From: Ornithinibacillus caprae
GTDB lineage: Bacteria > Bacillota > Bacilli > Bacillales > Amphibacillaceae
Direction of reading: 5' to 3'
Assembly: GCF_009728145.1 (NCBI RefSeq)
Contig: NZ_WOCA01000018.1
Span: forward strand, 1-64,000
DNA: 64,000 nt
The translations under genes were made by a program, and so were the position numbers. How positions within the stretch are numbered: position 1 is the first letter of the stretch; every line of letters starts with the position of its first letter. This document shows positions 36,385 through 45,354 of this stretch, piece by piece. The notes under the pieces were generated by a model that was not told the DNA's origin, made no database searches, and saw nothing but the letters and a program-made list of their open reading frames with translations.

Positions 36385-37212
36385 TCCGCCGTTGAGTTAC
36401 CGTTTTGGGTTTTACGATCCACTTTTGGGCACTCATCACTCCCATGAGTTACCGTTTTGAGTTTTGTGATCTGCTTTTGGGCTCTCATCACTCCCATGAG
36501 TTACCGTTTCAGAGTTTTCGATCAGCATTTGGGCTCTCATAACCCCGATGAGTTACCGTTTCAGAGTTTCCGATCCACTTTTGGGCACTCATAACCCCGA
36601 TGAGTTACCGTTTCAGAGTTTTCGATCAGCATTTGGGCTCTCATAACCCCGATGAGTTACCGTTTCAGAGTTTCCGATCCACTTTTGGGCTCTCATAACC
36701 CCGATGAGTTACCGTTTCAGAGTTTCCGATCTGCTTTTGGGCTCTCATAACCCCGATGAGTTACCGTTTCAGAGTTTCCGATCTGCTTTTGGGCTCTCAT
36801 CACTCCCATGAGTTACCGTTTTGAGTTTTGTGATCTGCTTTTGGGCTCTCATCACTCCCATGAGTTACCGTTTCAGAGTTTTCGATCAGCATTTGGGCAC
36901 TCATAACCCTGATGAGTTACCGTTTCAGAGTTTCCGATCCACTTTTGGGCACTCATAACCCCGATGAGTTACCGTTTCAGAGTTTTCGATCAGCATTTGG
37001 GCACTCATAACCCCGATGAGTGAGTTACCGTTTCAGAGTTTCCGATCTGCTTTTGGGCACTCATAACCCCGATGAGTTACCGTTTCAGAGTTTTCGATCA
37101 GCATTTGGGCACTCATCACCCCGATGAGTTACCGTTTCAGAGTTTCCGATCTGCTTTTGGGCACTCATCACCCCGATGAGTTACCGTTCTAGTGTTTTCG
37201 ATCCATTTTAGT
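36385..37212. repeat. Tandem array, about 15.5 copies of a 52-bp unit
   Basis: Units start at GAGTTACCGTTT at 36394 and recur every 52 bp to 37178. The phase changes once: at about 37018-37024 there is a 4-bp insertion (GAGTGAGT). Three positions vary: TTTTGGGTT or TTTCAGAGTT; GATCCACTT, GATCAGCAT or GATCTGCTT; and CACTCCC, AACCCCG or CACCCCG. Each unit carries an inverted CTCAT/ATGAG dyad that can form a small hairpin. No open frame spans it. It lies between arsR and the DUF4870 gene. Confidence 0.95.
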
Positions 37213-37238
37213 TTGAAAAAGACAGCTCTAAAAACAAA

Positions 37239-37261
37239 AACACTTGGATTTACCAAGTGTT
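37239..37261 (-). terminator. Terminator of the DUF4870 gene
   Basis: AACACTTGG pairs with CCAAGTGTT; on the minus strand it is followed by TTTTGTTTTT. It lies about 80 bp beyond the DUF4870 stop. Confidence 0.82.
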
Positions 37262-37343
37262 AAGTATAGGTTCTAATTTGGATAGAGCTAAAATCCGTAC
37301 AGACTACATTCCCCCGTTTTTCTCATACTCAGTAGCATGCTTC

Positions 37344-37724
37344 CTATTTTAAGATTTGCATCTTTCCGATCAAAGGCAGTGATTTTTCTTGCCCGTTTGC
37401 TGCATTGATGATTCCTATAACCGCCCACACTAACCAAAACAGACTACCTAATGGCAATATTAATAGCCAACCAATAACTGGAATGATTGATCCCACAATA
37501 TATATTGCAAAACCTATAATAAACAGAACCAGTCCTTGATTGGTATGATACATCGCAAACTTAGATTCCTTTGCGGCTAGAAGTGGAACAATAAAAAGGA
37601 ATCCAATATAAGCTAAAATAGCCATTCCTTTATTGTTTTTCACATCCTCTAATGTTGAACTGTCTTGCTCTTCAAATGCATCTTCCACCTTCTCTTCTAC
37701 ATTTTCATTTTTTTCATCAGACAT
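37344..37724 (-). CDS. DUF4870 membrane protein
   Basis: 126 residues from ATG 37724 (MSDEKNENVEEK), preceded by AAGGAGGTCTTTGAA; the longer frame has no ribosome site. A charged acidic head of about 45 residues is followed by three hydrophobic segments and the typical FAMYHTNQGLVLFIIGFAIY motif. DUF4870 proteins are of unknown function, sometimes linked to membrane homeostasis. Single gene with its own terminator. Confidence 0.87.
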   Translation of the reverse strand: MSDEKNENVEEKVEDAFEEQDSSTLEDVKNNKGMAILAYIGFLFIVPLLAAKESKFAMYHTNQGLVLFIIGFAIYIVGSIIPVIGWLLILPLGSLFWLVWAVIGIINAANGQEKSLPLIGKMQILK

Positions 37725-37937
37725 TTCAAAGACCTCCTTTACATTTTTAACGCTTAATGAATTCAAAAAACACGTTACACAATTATATGAAGCAAAATTC
37801 AAAATAGTTCAATTTTACCACTATTTTTCTATATTTTTCTTAAAAATGGATGATTACATTTTTTTAAAGAGACTTTTCTATTTAAAATAACTTGTACTAC
37901 ATTTTAAATTCTGATAATATATACTCAATTTCATATA

Positions 37938-38126
37938 AGACCTCATTAGATCGGTGAGGTAGAGGTGCAGCAGATATAAGTAATTAACAGGAGAATGACA
38001 ACGATGAGAGTTGATGAAAGGATTTGTTGCCGAAGCATAATAAGGGTCAAACTTATTATCGCTGGGATGTCTTTGAATAAGAGTCATACTGTCATGCGAG
38101 TCATGTGCATGGAGAACTACTGATCG
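37938..38126 (+). ncRNA. Lysine riboswitch (L-box) aptamer, copy 1
   Basis: Sequence elements match the L-box core in order: GGTGAGGTAGAGGTGCA (about 37953-37969), AGGAGAATGACAACGATGAG, GATGAAAGG...TTGCCGAAGC (about 38013-38036), GCTGGGATGTC (38061-), ACTGTCATG and GGAGAACTACTG. The side stem CATAATAAG/TTATTATCG is intact. Aptamers of this class bind L-lysine and, when bound, favour a terminator. Downstream are a terminator hairpin (38153-38185) and the amidohydrolase gene. Copy 2 at about 49298 is about 80% alike by eye. Confidence 0.92.
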
Positions 38127-38152
38127 AAATGGAGGATAACGTATATTGTTTT

Positions 38153-38185
38153 ACAATGGTGGTTATTTTCTATCGTTGTTTTTTT
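38153..38185 (+). terminator. Riboswitch-linked terminator, copy 1
   Basis: CAATGGT (38154-38160) pairs with ATCGTTG (38172-38178), including G-U pairs, followed by seven T. It is weaker than copy 2's terminator. The position suggests transcriptional attenuation by lysine. Confidence 0.75.
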
Positions 38186-38275
38186 GTGCTTAAAAAGCCC
38201 ACTATGCATTGTTCCATGCCCTTCATTCAGTTTTTCTCTCCAGTGTACAAAGTAAAATACAAGGAGAGGTACACC

Positions 38276-39897
38276 ATGAGAAAAATATATACCAATGGAA
38301 ATATCTACACGTTTGATTCCACCAAACCAACTGTCCAAGCTGTTGTAATAGAAAGTGGTCGCTTTATTGACATGGGTTCTACAGAGAATATGTTACTTCA
38401 TTGGAACAATGCCCACACGGAAGTAATCTCACTTGACGGCAAAACTGTCACACCTGGTTTAGTAGATAGCCATCTTCATCTATCCATGATTGCAGATAAG
38501 TTTATTAATCTAGACCTTACAGGCATTACTTCAAAACGGGAAATGCTAGGAAAAATTCAAGCAAAAGCAGCTACGCTTAGCCAAGGTGAATGGTTACTAG
38601 GTTTTGGGTGGGATGAGAATTTATTCTCGGATGGTTCTATCCCAACTATTCAAGAGCTAGATTATGTAGCACCAGGAAACCCACTTTTAATTGCTAGAAT
38701 TTGCAGTCACGCCAATGTTGTAAATAGTAAAGCATTAGAAGTGAGTCATTATCATCCAAATATCAGTATTCCTGAAGGCGGTAAAATCGTTCTTGATGAA
38801 GTAACGAAAAAGCCAACTGGGCTGGTATTAGAGTCAGCTAAAGAAATCTTTTTACAACATATTCCTAAAAAATCATTTTCAGAATTAAAGAATGCTATGA
38901 GACTAGCTATACAATTTTCCATCAAACAAGGCTTAACGAGCGTACATTCTAATGACCCTCTATTTTTAGGTGGGTTGCATCAAACCTACCGTATTTACGA
39001 TGAATTGTTGAATGAAGAAAATCTTGGTTTACGTTCTAACCTGTTAATTAATCATGAATTTCTTCCGGATTTACGTGATGAATGTATGCTGGATATGGTA
39101 ACGATACATTAACTATTGGAGCAGTAAAACTATTTGCTGATGGTGCATTTGGCCGAAGAACAGCTTTATTATCTGAGGAGTATGCAGATGATCCAGGAAA
39201 CTATGGTGAAGCAATGTACGACCAGGAAACACTATTTGACATTGTAAAAAGATCTCGTGATTTATCAATGCCTATTGCGGTTCATACCATTGGCGATCAA
39301 GCACTTAAGAATATTCTAGATATACTTGATCAATTTCCGACAGTAACTTATCGTGATCGGCTGATTCACGCACAAGTCGTTACCGAAGATTTAATTAAAC
39401 GACTTGCTAAACCAAGTCGTGTTGCGGATATTCAGCCTAGATTTTTAGCTAGTGATTTCCCTTGGGTACAGGAACGTCTTGGTGAAAAACGATTACCTCT
39501 TGCCTATGCATGGAAATCGTTATTGGATGCTGGTGTTATTTGTGCTGGTGGGTCAGATGCGCCAGTTGAACCAGTAAATCCATTATTAGGTATTCATGCT
39601 GCTGTTACGAGAAGAGTTCCTGATGAAACGTATATGGAATATAATCCAGAACAAAAATTATCCATGAATGAAGCATTTCGTCTATTTACAGAACTAACTG
39701 CTTACGCAACCAATGAAGAAACCACAAAAGGAACAATTTCTAGAGGAAAATTAGCTGATATGACGGTTTATTCTAAAAATCCGTTTACGATGGAAGATGC
39801 CGATGAGTTATTACAAACTGATATCGAAATGACGATTATCGGTGGAGACATAAAATACAATAAAGCAGAAGAAACACAATTAAAGGAAACTTGTTAG
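38276..39897 (+). pseudogene. YtcJ-like amidohydrolase, frameshifted
   Basis: The protein starts at MRKIYTNGNIYTFDSTKPTV, with AAGGAGAGG upstream. It follows the amidohydrolase-superfamily pattern: TPGLVDSHLHLSM (metal HxH), a central lysine/histidine region, then VAVHTIGDQAL, RDRLIHAQVV and CAGGSDAPVEP. The first frame ends at 39112 (LDMVTIH-stop), while the conserved YGNDTLTIGAVKLFADGAFG begins in another frame from about 39085. One base lost near 39080-39095 explains it, unless this is a sequencing error. YtcJ-type enzymes hydrolyse N-substituted amides or formamides. Lysine control by the riboswitch points to a lysine-related acyl compound (inference). Confidence 0.88.
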
Positions 39898-39955
39898 AAA
39901 GGTTATCCAACGTTATATAGTACAATCTTTAATGAAAATCTATAATAATAGAAAA

Positions 39956-39990
39956 GAAGTAACTACCGCAATATAAAAAGTAGTTACTTC
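39956..39990. terminator. Bidirectional terminator
   Basis: GAAGTAACTAC pairs with GTAGTTACTTC, with flanking T- and A-rich sequence, between the convergent amidohydrolase and antiporter genes. Confidence 0.85.
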
Positions 39991-39997
39991 TTTATTT

Positions 39998-41551
39998 TTA
40001 AGCTGAGGCTTTTAATTCATCGGCTTGTTTGAGTCCCCATGTTCGGTTAAAGAGATAAGCTAATATGACAAGAATTACTACTCCAACAATAAGTGCTATA
40101 ATTGCTGAGCCAGTGATTCCCGCAATTAGGAATGAAGCAATACCACTTAGGCCTGCTGTAATCGCAAAAGGCATTTGTGTATTAACATGGTCAATATGAT
40201 CACTCGATGCCCCAGCTGATGAAAGAATAGTCGTATCGGAAATCGGTGAACAATGATCCCCAAAAATCCCACCACTTAGAACGGCTGCAATCGCTAAAAA
40301 CATCGAGATATCCATGGATGCAGCTAGCGGCATCGCAATTGGAACCATAATGGCAAATGTCCCATAAGAAGTACCGGTAGTATAGGCAACAATACCAGCT
40401 ACGATAAACAATAACACTGGAATAACCGCTGGCGCTGTAGTTTGTTCCGCTAGATTCACGATGAAATCTGCTGTACCAAGTGCAGATGTCACACTTCCTA
40501 TCGACCAAGCAAGTGTTAAAATGATATAAACTAGCATCATACTTCTAAACCCTGTAACTACTAGATTAATTGATTCTTTAAAATTAAATAGTTTCTGTTG
40601 CATGCCCATTAGAAGGCCAACAATTACGGCGGCAAATGCTGCCATTAAGATTGACAAGCCTCCACTTGATTCTCCTACTGCCGTTACTAAATCATTTTCA
40701 GGAAATCCACCTGTCCATAATAATAAAGGTGGAATTAATCCAATTAACACAACTAATGGAACGATTAAGTTTCGCATTTTCGGTGTATGACCATCCACCA
40801 TCTGTACATCTGTCATCGAATCATCGGAAGGTGGTTCTGCACCATCCCGCAACAATTTCCCCTCTGTTCTTGCCCGATGCTCAGCCTTTGCCATTGGGCC
40901 ATAGTCCCATCTCTTATAAATGACGATTGCTACAAGTAATAGAGCTAATATTGAATAAAAATTAAATGGAATGGTTCCAAGATATGTCATATACTCCGAA
41001 CCTGTCATACCTAACTCCACAAATTGTGCACCAATTAACCCCATAACAAACACAACCCAAGTAGAAACTGGTGCAAGTAAACACATTGGAGCGGAAGTAG
41101 AATCAACAATATAAGCTAACTTTTCCCGTGAAACACGCATCTTATCGGTTACAGAACGCATAACACTACCAACAGTTAGTGCATTAAAGTAATCTTCGAA
41201 GAAAATAATAATACCAAAAAGCATTGTTGACCCCTGTGCACCACGGTCTGATTTTACCCTTCTAGAGATTGCATGTGCAATAGCGTGAGCTCCACCTGTC
41301 TTTTGTAGAACCGTCACAAGTACTCCAAACAATCCACAATAAAGTAATACTGTTGCACTCCACTCATCACCTAGATTAGGTAAGATAAATTCGCTAAAGC
41401 TGGCATAGATGCCCATCAACGGATTCCAATCATGTACCATCGTTGCGCCCAACCAAACACCAGCAAACAAAGCTGGAATAACATTACGAGTAACAAGCGC
41501 TAATACAATGGCTAGTAACGGTGGTAATAACGAAAGAACACCAAATTCCAT
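39998..41551 (-). CDS. NhaC-family Na+/H+ (amino-acid) antiporter
   Basis: 517 residues; I chose ATG 41551 (MEFGVLSLLPPLLAIVLALV) because AAAGGAG is 8 nt away, while the preceding ATG leaves only 2 nt. About 12 hydrophobic segments. FEDYFNALTVGSVMRSVTDK and GGIFGDHCSPISDTTILSSA are hallmark NhaC/NhaD blocks. NhaC members exchange Na+ for H+; in bacilli a related lysine-regulated member (lysW) has been proposed to import lysine. This gene has no L-box of its own but faces the riboswitch-controlled amidohydrolase. Confidence 0.88.
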   Translation of the reverse strand: MEFGVLSLLPPLLAIVLALVTRNVIPALFAGVWLGATMVHDWNPLMGIYASFSEFILPNLGDEWSATVLLYCGLFGVLVTVLQKTGGAHAIAHAISRRVKSDRGAQGSTMLFGIIIFFEDYFNALTVGSVMRSVTDKMRVSREKLAYIVDSTSAPMCLLAPVSTWVVFVMGLIGAQFVELGMTGSEYMTYLGTIPFNFYSILALLLVAIVIYKRWDYGPMAKAEHRARTEGKLLRDGAEPPSDDSMTDVQMVDGHTPKMRNLIVPLVVLIGLIPPLLLWTGGFPENDLVTAVGESSGGLSILMAAFAAVIVGLLMGMQQKLFNFKESINLVVTGFRSMMLVYIILTLAWSIGSVTSALGTADFIVNLAEQTTAPAVIPVLLFIVAGIVAYTTGTSYGTFAIMVPIAMPLAASMDISMFLAIAAVLSGGIFGDHCSPISDTTILSSAGASSDHIDHVNTQMPFAITAGLSGIASFLIAGITGSAIIALIVGVVILVILAYLFNRTWGLKQADELKASA

Positions 41552-41974
41552 TTTCATTACTCCTTTCTATTTAAAAATTTAATTACACAGTCAGCTACCC
41601 TCCTTTTGTTATTGATGAAAAAGATTTGAGTAGCAAATTGTTGTAAGCGTATTCAAATCTTAATATAACGAATTTTCATTATATTATATTTCTACATACA
41701 GTGGACTATGTCCTGCATTTTTGGGAGGCAATTTTTTAAAAAACTGTTTTCTTTTTCAAACAAAGAATTTAAAGCGTCCTTTATTAATGCTAGTAGGAAA
41801 TTTTTGTAAAACTTGGCATTCGTAGGGTCTTTATGGTAAATGTCTTATGCAGGATAGGAAAGTCTATGCTTTCCTATCTGCAAATGAAAGGAATGAGAAT
41901 CTATCGAAGTTAGTGAAGCAGATCCTCATTCCTTTAAAAAGTTTTAAAAACTAACTGTCTCTCTAAACAGCTAT
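41552..41974. other. Promoter region and terminator between two minus-strand genes
   Basis: It contains the cre-like site and a hairpin (AAAGGAATGAG 41887-41897 with CTCATTCCTTT 41925-41935) that probably ends the upstream hydrolase transcript. No open frame of note. Confidence 0.5.
41642..41655. promoter_or_regulatory. Candidate cre site upstream of the NhaC-type gene
   Basis: TGTAAGCGTATTCA has one mismatch to the cre consensus TGWNANCGNTNWCA. It lies about 90 bp upstream of the minus-strand start. AAGATTTGA/TCAAATCTT arms flank it. By-eye assignment. Confidence 0.4.
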
Positions 41975-42832
41975 TTACCGATCGTTTACCTTTTTCCATG
42001 TACGTACAATACCATTTGTAATACGTTTTATTACCTCTCTATTCGTATCATATTTAAGGTGTGATAGCGGATTCCAACTAGTAAAAATCCCTCCAGCATT
42101 TACTGCGACATCCTCAGTTACAGCCTGATCATAAGCTTCATTAATTCCTTTTAAGGGAAAAGCTAACACATCATCCTTATCGTAAAAATTTAACCATTCC
42201 CCTTTTATATTAGGGTGATATTTTTTCATCAGTGAGGATGGAACATGAATGGGATATCCAAAATCAATATAACGCAATGACCACATCGCCATTGGACTAC
42301 CAAACGTATAGAATAGTGTTAATGTATGACATTTTTCAATCGGAGTATCATTTGTATGAAGCTTTGTTTTGGCACCAATATTTTCCTGTTTATATTGCAG
42401 GTCATAAAAATAATTACTAGCAATAATCGTCCCTAAGCTATGACTAATAACACATAGCGGAGCTTTGTCCCCTGCTTTTTCTCTTAAGCGTTGAATAGCT
42501 TCGGCTACTAAAGCATGTACCTTGTCATAATTTTGGTCTTCAAGCAGTGTCGGTTGATAGGCTACAGCATCTGCCAAAAATTCTAGTACAAACCGTCTCG
42601 TTCTTTTAAAATCTAAGCTAGCACTATTTTTTAATCTGTTCCATAATTCCTCCTGTTCTGGTTCAAAAATCGCCGACCAAAAAACAGGTTCAAAAACAAC
42701 ATGTTCCTCTACATTTTTAACCTTTAATTTTTTGCCTATTCGATAAGATAGACGGTCCATAAAATCATCTGCAAAATCTTCTTCGGGTGTACCTGCTCCA
42801 TGAAGAATCAAAATAGCTACTTTTTGGCTCAT
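41975..42832 (-). CDS. Alpha/beta-hydrolase-fold protein
   Basis: 285 residues from ATG 42832 (MSQKVAILILHGAGTPEEDF), chosen because AGGGGGAG lies just upstream and the longer start overlaps it. An oxyanion-loop-like HGAGT near the start and a nucleophile elbow SHSLGT support an alpha/beta-hydrolase with Ser as nucleophile; an LYDK/FYDKDDVLAFPLKGI stretch and a C-terminal histidine (SHLKYD) may supply Asp and His. No signal peptide, so cytosolic. Relatives are unassigned esterases. Confidence 0.7.
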   Translation of the reverse strand: MSQKVAILILHGAGTPEEDFADDFMDRLSYRIGKKLKVKNVEEHVVFEPVFWSAIFEPEQEELWNRLKNSASLDFKRTRRFVLEFLADAVAYQPTLLEDQNYDKVHALVAEAIQRLREKAGDKAPLCVISHSLGTIIASNYFYDLQYKQENIGAKTKLHTNDTPIEKCHTLTLFYTFGSPMAMWSLRYIDFGYPIHVPSSLMKKYHPNIKGEWLNFYDKDDVLAFPLKGINEAYDQAVTEDVAVNAGGIFTSWNPLSHLKYDTNREVIKRITNGIVRTWKKVNDR

Positions 42833-43039
42833 CGTACTCCCCCTATTGATTTTACTGTCTGCCATACCAAAGATGTTAGTATCATTATACGCAAATAGTA
42901 TATTTTTTTAAGAGGCTGATAGTACTATTTTAACTAGGTACATCCATGGATTTTGCCTTTAGTTTGAACTTTTCTGTAGCGAGTGAAATAATATATGTAT
43001 AATTCCGATTAAACTAATCAGATTTAAGGGGATGGCATA

Positions 43040-44191
43040 GTGAAATTACAAGAATTAGCTACAGTAGAAGAACGAGTTCAAGCCTTAGCTCAAAAGGTAA
43101 AACCTTTCAAGGAAAGAGCAGATAAATATGACAAAGAAGGGAGCTTTCCTTTTGAGAATTTTAACGACTTAAAGGAAATTGGTTATCCTGCTTTAACAAT
43201 TCCAAACCAATTTGGAGGGCTCGGGATATCCTTGTATGAATTTCTTAAGTTACAAGAGACAATAGCCAAAGCTGATGGTTCTACTGCACTCGCTATTGGT
43301 TGGCATATGGGAATTACCAAACATATAGGAGAAAACCAAGTTTGGAAGGAAGAGAAATACAAAGAATTTACAAAAGACGTGATCGAAACAGGTGCCCTGC
43401 TAAATAGTGCCGCTACTGAACCAGCTACAGGTAGCCCTGCAAGAGGAGGAAAACCTGAAACTACTGCTAAAAAAGAAGGAAATAAGTGGATCATAAATGG
43501 TAGAAAAACCTTTACAACATTAGCGCCTGTTCTTGACTACATTATTGTGCGGGCAAGTATAGATGATACAGATGATATTGGGAATTTTCTAGTAAAAGGA
43601 AACCTTGATGGGGTACAAATAGAAGAGACCTGGGATTCGATTGCAATGAAAGCAACTGGAAGTCACGATTTAATTTTAAATAATGTTACTGTAAACGAGG
43701 ACGACCTCGTTGAAACAATTACTACGAGGAACCAGTCCGCAACTGGATGGTTATTACACATTCCTGCTTGCTATAACGGTATTGCTAAGGCAGCAATGGA
43801 TTATGCTATTGAATTTGCTTCATCCTATTCACCTAATAGTATCAATGGTACAATTTCTGAACTTCCAACTGTTAAGCAAAAGATTGGGGAAATGGCGTTA
43901 CTTACCATGCAAAGTGATCACTTTCTTTATGGAGTAGCGAAAAAGTGGGATGAGAGCGACCACGATACTCGCCAGACAATGAAGACAGAGCTTGGTGCAG
44001 TTAAATTATCTGTCGTTAATCATGCTATTCAAGTTGTTGATCTAGCGATGCGTATTGTTGGTGCAAGAAGCCTATCAGAAAAAAATCCGTTACAACGATA
44101 TTATCGGGATGTTCGGGCAGGACTGCATAACCCACCAATGGATGATATGACCATTATGCAACTTGCTGACCAAGCCATTAACAATAACTAA
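43040..44191 (+). CDS. Acyl-CoA dehydrogenase-family flavoprotein (YdbM-like)
   Basis: 383 residues, GTG start with AAGGGGA upstream. The helical N-terminal domain, central beta-domain (NSAATEPATGSPARGG, INGRKTFTTLAPVLDYIIV) and C-terminal helices fit the acyl-CoA dehydrogenase fold that uses FAD to oxidise acyl-CoA. It resembles B. subtilis YdbM and the DszC-type branch. The usual catalytic Glu position is not clear to me, so a monooxygenase-like use of the fold cannot be excluded. Single gene. Confidence 0.85.
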   Translation: MKLQELATVEERVQALAQKVKPFKERADKYDKEGSFPFENFNDLKEIGYPALTIPNQFGGLGISLYEFLKLQETIAKADGSTALAIGWHMGITKHIGENQVWKEEKYKEFTKDVIETGALLNSAATEPATGSPARGGKPETTAKKEGNKWIINGRKTFTTLAPVLDYIIVRASIDDTDDIGNFLVKGNLDGVQIEETWDSIAMKATGSHDLILNNVTVNEDDLVETITTRNQSATGWLLHIPACYNGIAKAAMDYAIEFASSYSPNSINGTISELPTVKQKIGEMALLTMQSDHFLYGVAKKWDESDHDTRQTMKTELGAVKLSVVNHAIQVVDLAMRIVGARSLSEKNPLQRYYRDVRAGLHNPPMDDMTIMQLADQAINNN

Positions 44192-44249
44192 CTGGGGTTA
44201 TAGCTTTAGATTAATAGCAAAAAATCATAGTTTATACTTCTTATTCTAT

Positions 44250-44289
44250 AAAAACAAACGTTACTCAAAAAGCAGCAACGTTTGTTTTT
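44250..44289 (+). terminator. Terminator after the acyl-CoA dehydrogenase gene
   Basis: AAAAACAAACGTT pairs perfectly with AACGTTTGTTTTT, followed by more T. Confidence 0.92.
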
Positions 44290-44381
44290 GTATGGAATCT
44301 TACTTTGCAACTCAGTGGCGTTAAAGGGTTATAGGAGAGTATTATTTATTTAAACGTAATAGATTCATAAGGAACTACCAA

Positions 44382-44855
44382 TTATTTCTGATAGCTCCAT
44401 AATATCGTCCACTCTCCATCTATTTCAGTAGTAAATACATTTTGATAAATGGTAAAGTTCCCATACTTACCTTTGTATACTTGAGCAACAGGAACTTTAT
44501 ACACTTCTGAAATTATTTCTGTACCTTCCTCCATCTCCCAATTTGTAAGCTTTTCAATATCTTCTAAGTAAAAATCAAACGTGGTTACTTCAAAATGATT
44601 TAAAAAAACATGAGCACGATCTTGTAAATAATGTTCCTTCGAAAACTTATCCTTCATCAATGGATGAAACATATCCCATGATTCTGAAAATGCTCCATTT
44701 TGTTCATAGGCATAGAAAGTTTCGACCGTCTCTTTTGCTTGTTCTTTAGATGACTTAAAAAGAAAGGTAAATAAAGTAATAAATAGTGCCACAACAACTG
44801 CTACTACTAGAAGTAAAATAATAAGTTGTAAAACCTTGTTATCGTTACGTTTCAT
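44382..44855 (-). CDS. Membrane-anchored NTF2-like protein
   Basis: 157 residues. A single N-terminal membrane anchor (about 11-33) precedes a compact outward domain of about 115 residues, with ETVETFYAYEQNGAFSESWD, MFHPLMKDKF and a WTILWSYQK end. The pattern of helices then strands ending in W.I.W resembles NTF2-like/SnoaL domains found in Bacillus surface proteins. The ribosome site (GGACGGGG) is weak. Single gene. No known role. Confidence 0.65.
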   Translation of the reverse strand: MKRNDNKVLQLIILLLVVAVVVALFITLFTFLFKSSKEQAKETVETFYAYEQNGAFSESWDMFHPLMKDKFSKEHYLQDRAHVFLNHFEVTTFDFYLEDIEKLTNWEMEEGTEIISEVYKVPVAQVYKGKYGNFTIYQNVFTTEIDGEWTILWSYQK

Positions 44856-44950
44856 TCAGACCCCGTCCTAACGTATGGTTTGTACTATATGTATTCAGAC
44901 ATAAGGATAAATATTAAAGTAGTAAAAAATTTACAAATCACATAAAGTGA

Positions 44951-45086
44951 AGTTTCAATCAATGGGGTATTTGTTCTTCCTCCTGATTGTTACATGAACG
45001 AATCGGACATTTACTGGCTGTTCCCCCACCTAACCCCCTTTGTATTTTTCATTGAAGTGGGGGGTACAGCCGGTTATATGCGGGAT
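44951..45086 (+). repeat. Dispersed two-hairpin element, copy A
   Basis: Hairpin 1: CAATCA...TGATTG (about 44956-44989). The linker at 44989-45013 reads GTTACATGAACGAATCGG then ACATTTA. Hairpin 2: CTGGCTGTTCCCCCAC (45014-45029) pairs with GTGGGGGGTACAGCCGG (45057-45073). The reverse complement of copy B (55016-55152) has the same order, with one mismatch in the 25-nt linker. Copy C is 48961-49120. Linker conservation exceeds that of the stems' sequence, unlike simple transposon remnants. Confidence 0.82.
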
Positions 45087-45128
45087 AGACTATGGATAAT
45101 ATATATTTGAAGAGATTGGAGGGTTCTT

Positions 45129-45257
45129 ACGAGAAAAGATGGTGGCAAAACTACTGGTAGTATTTTAGGTATTATTACCTCTTGTATTTTCCTCTTAACT
45201 GCACTTCTACAGCTTATGGAAGCTTACTTAAATGCCATGAAAAGACTTGTGTTTTAA
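45129..45257 (+). CDS. Possible 42-residue membrane peptide with ACG start
   Basis: The frame after TTGGAGGG reads (T)RKDGGKTTGSILGIITSCIF then LLTALLQLMEAYLNAMKRLVF and stops at 45255-45257. A single membrane helix is visible (about 11-28). The codon 5-6 nt after the ribosome site is ACG where ATG is expected; ACG starts are rare, so either the start codon has mutated (silent gene) or translation is weak. A terminator overlaps its 3' end. No family recognised. Confidence 0.45.
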   Translation, partial: TRKDGGKTTGSILGIITSCIFLLTALLQLMEAYLNAMKRLVF

Positions 45258-45276
45258 AACAAGTCTTTTTACGTTT
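45240..45276 (+). terminator. Terminator after the 42-residue peptide
   Basis: AAGACTTGT pairs with ACAAGTCTT around TTTTAAAA, followed by TTTTT. It presupposes a transcript from the left, which supports expression of the peptide gene. Confidence 0.8.
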
Positions 45277-45354
45277 TCTTTACGAGACTTGCCATTTAAC
45301 TTATGGTACAGTGAATGTAAGATAAGCAGTTAAAAAAGTCAGGAGAGAAAAATA

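Noticed and set aside
37725-38087. Open frames of 60-85 codons across the first riboswitch
   Set aside because: They overlap a conserved structured RNA and lack ribosome sites.
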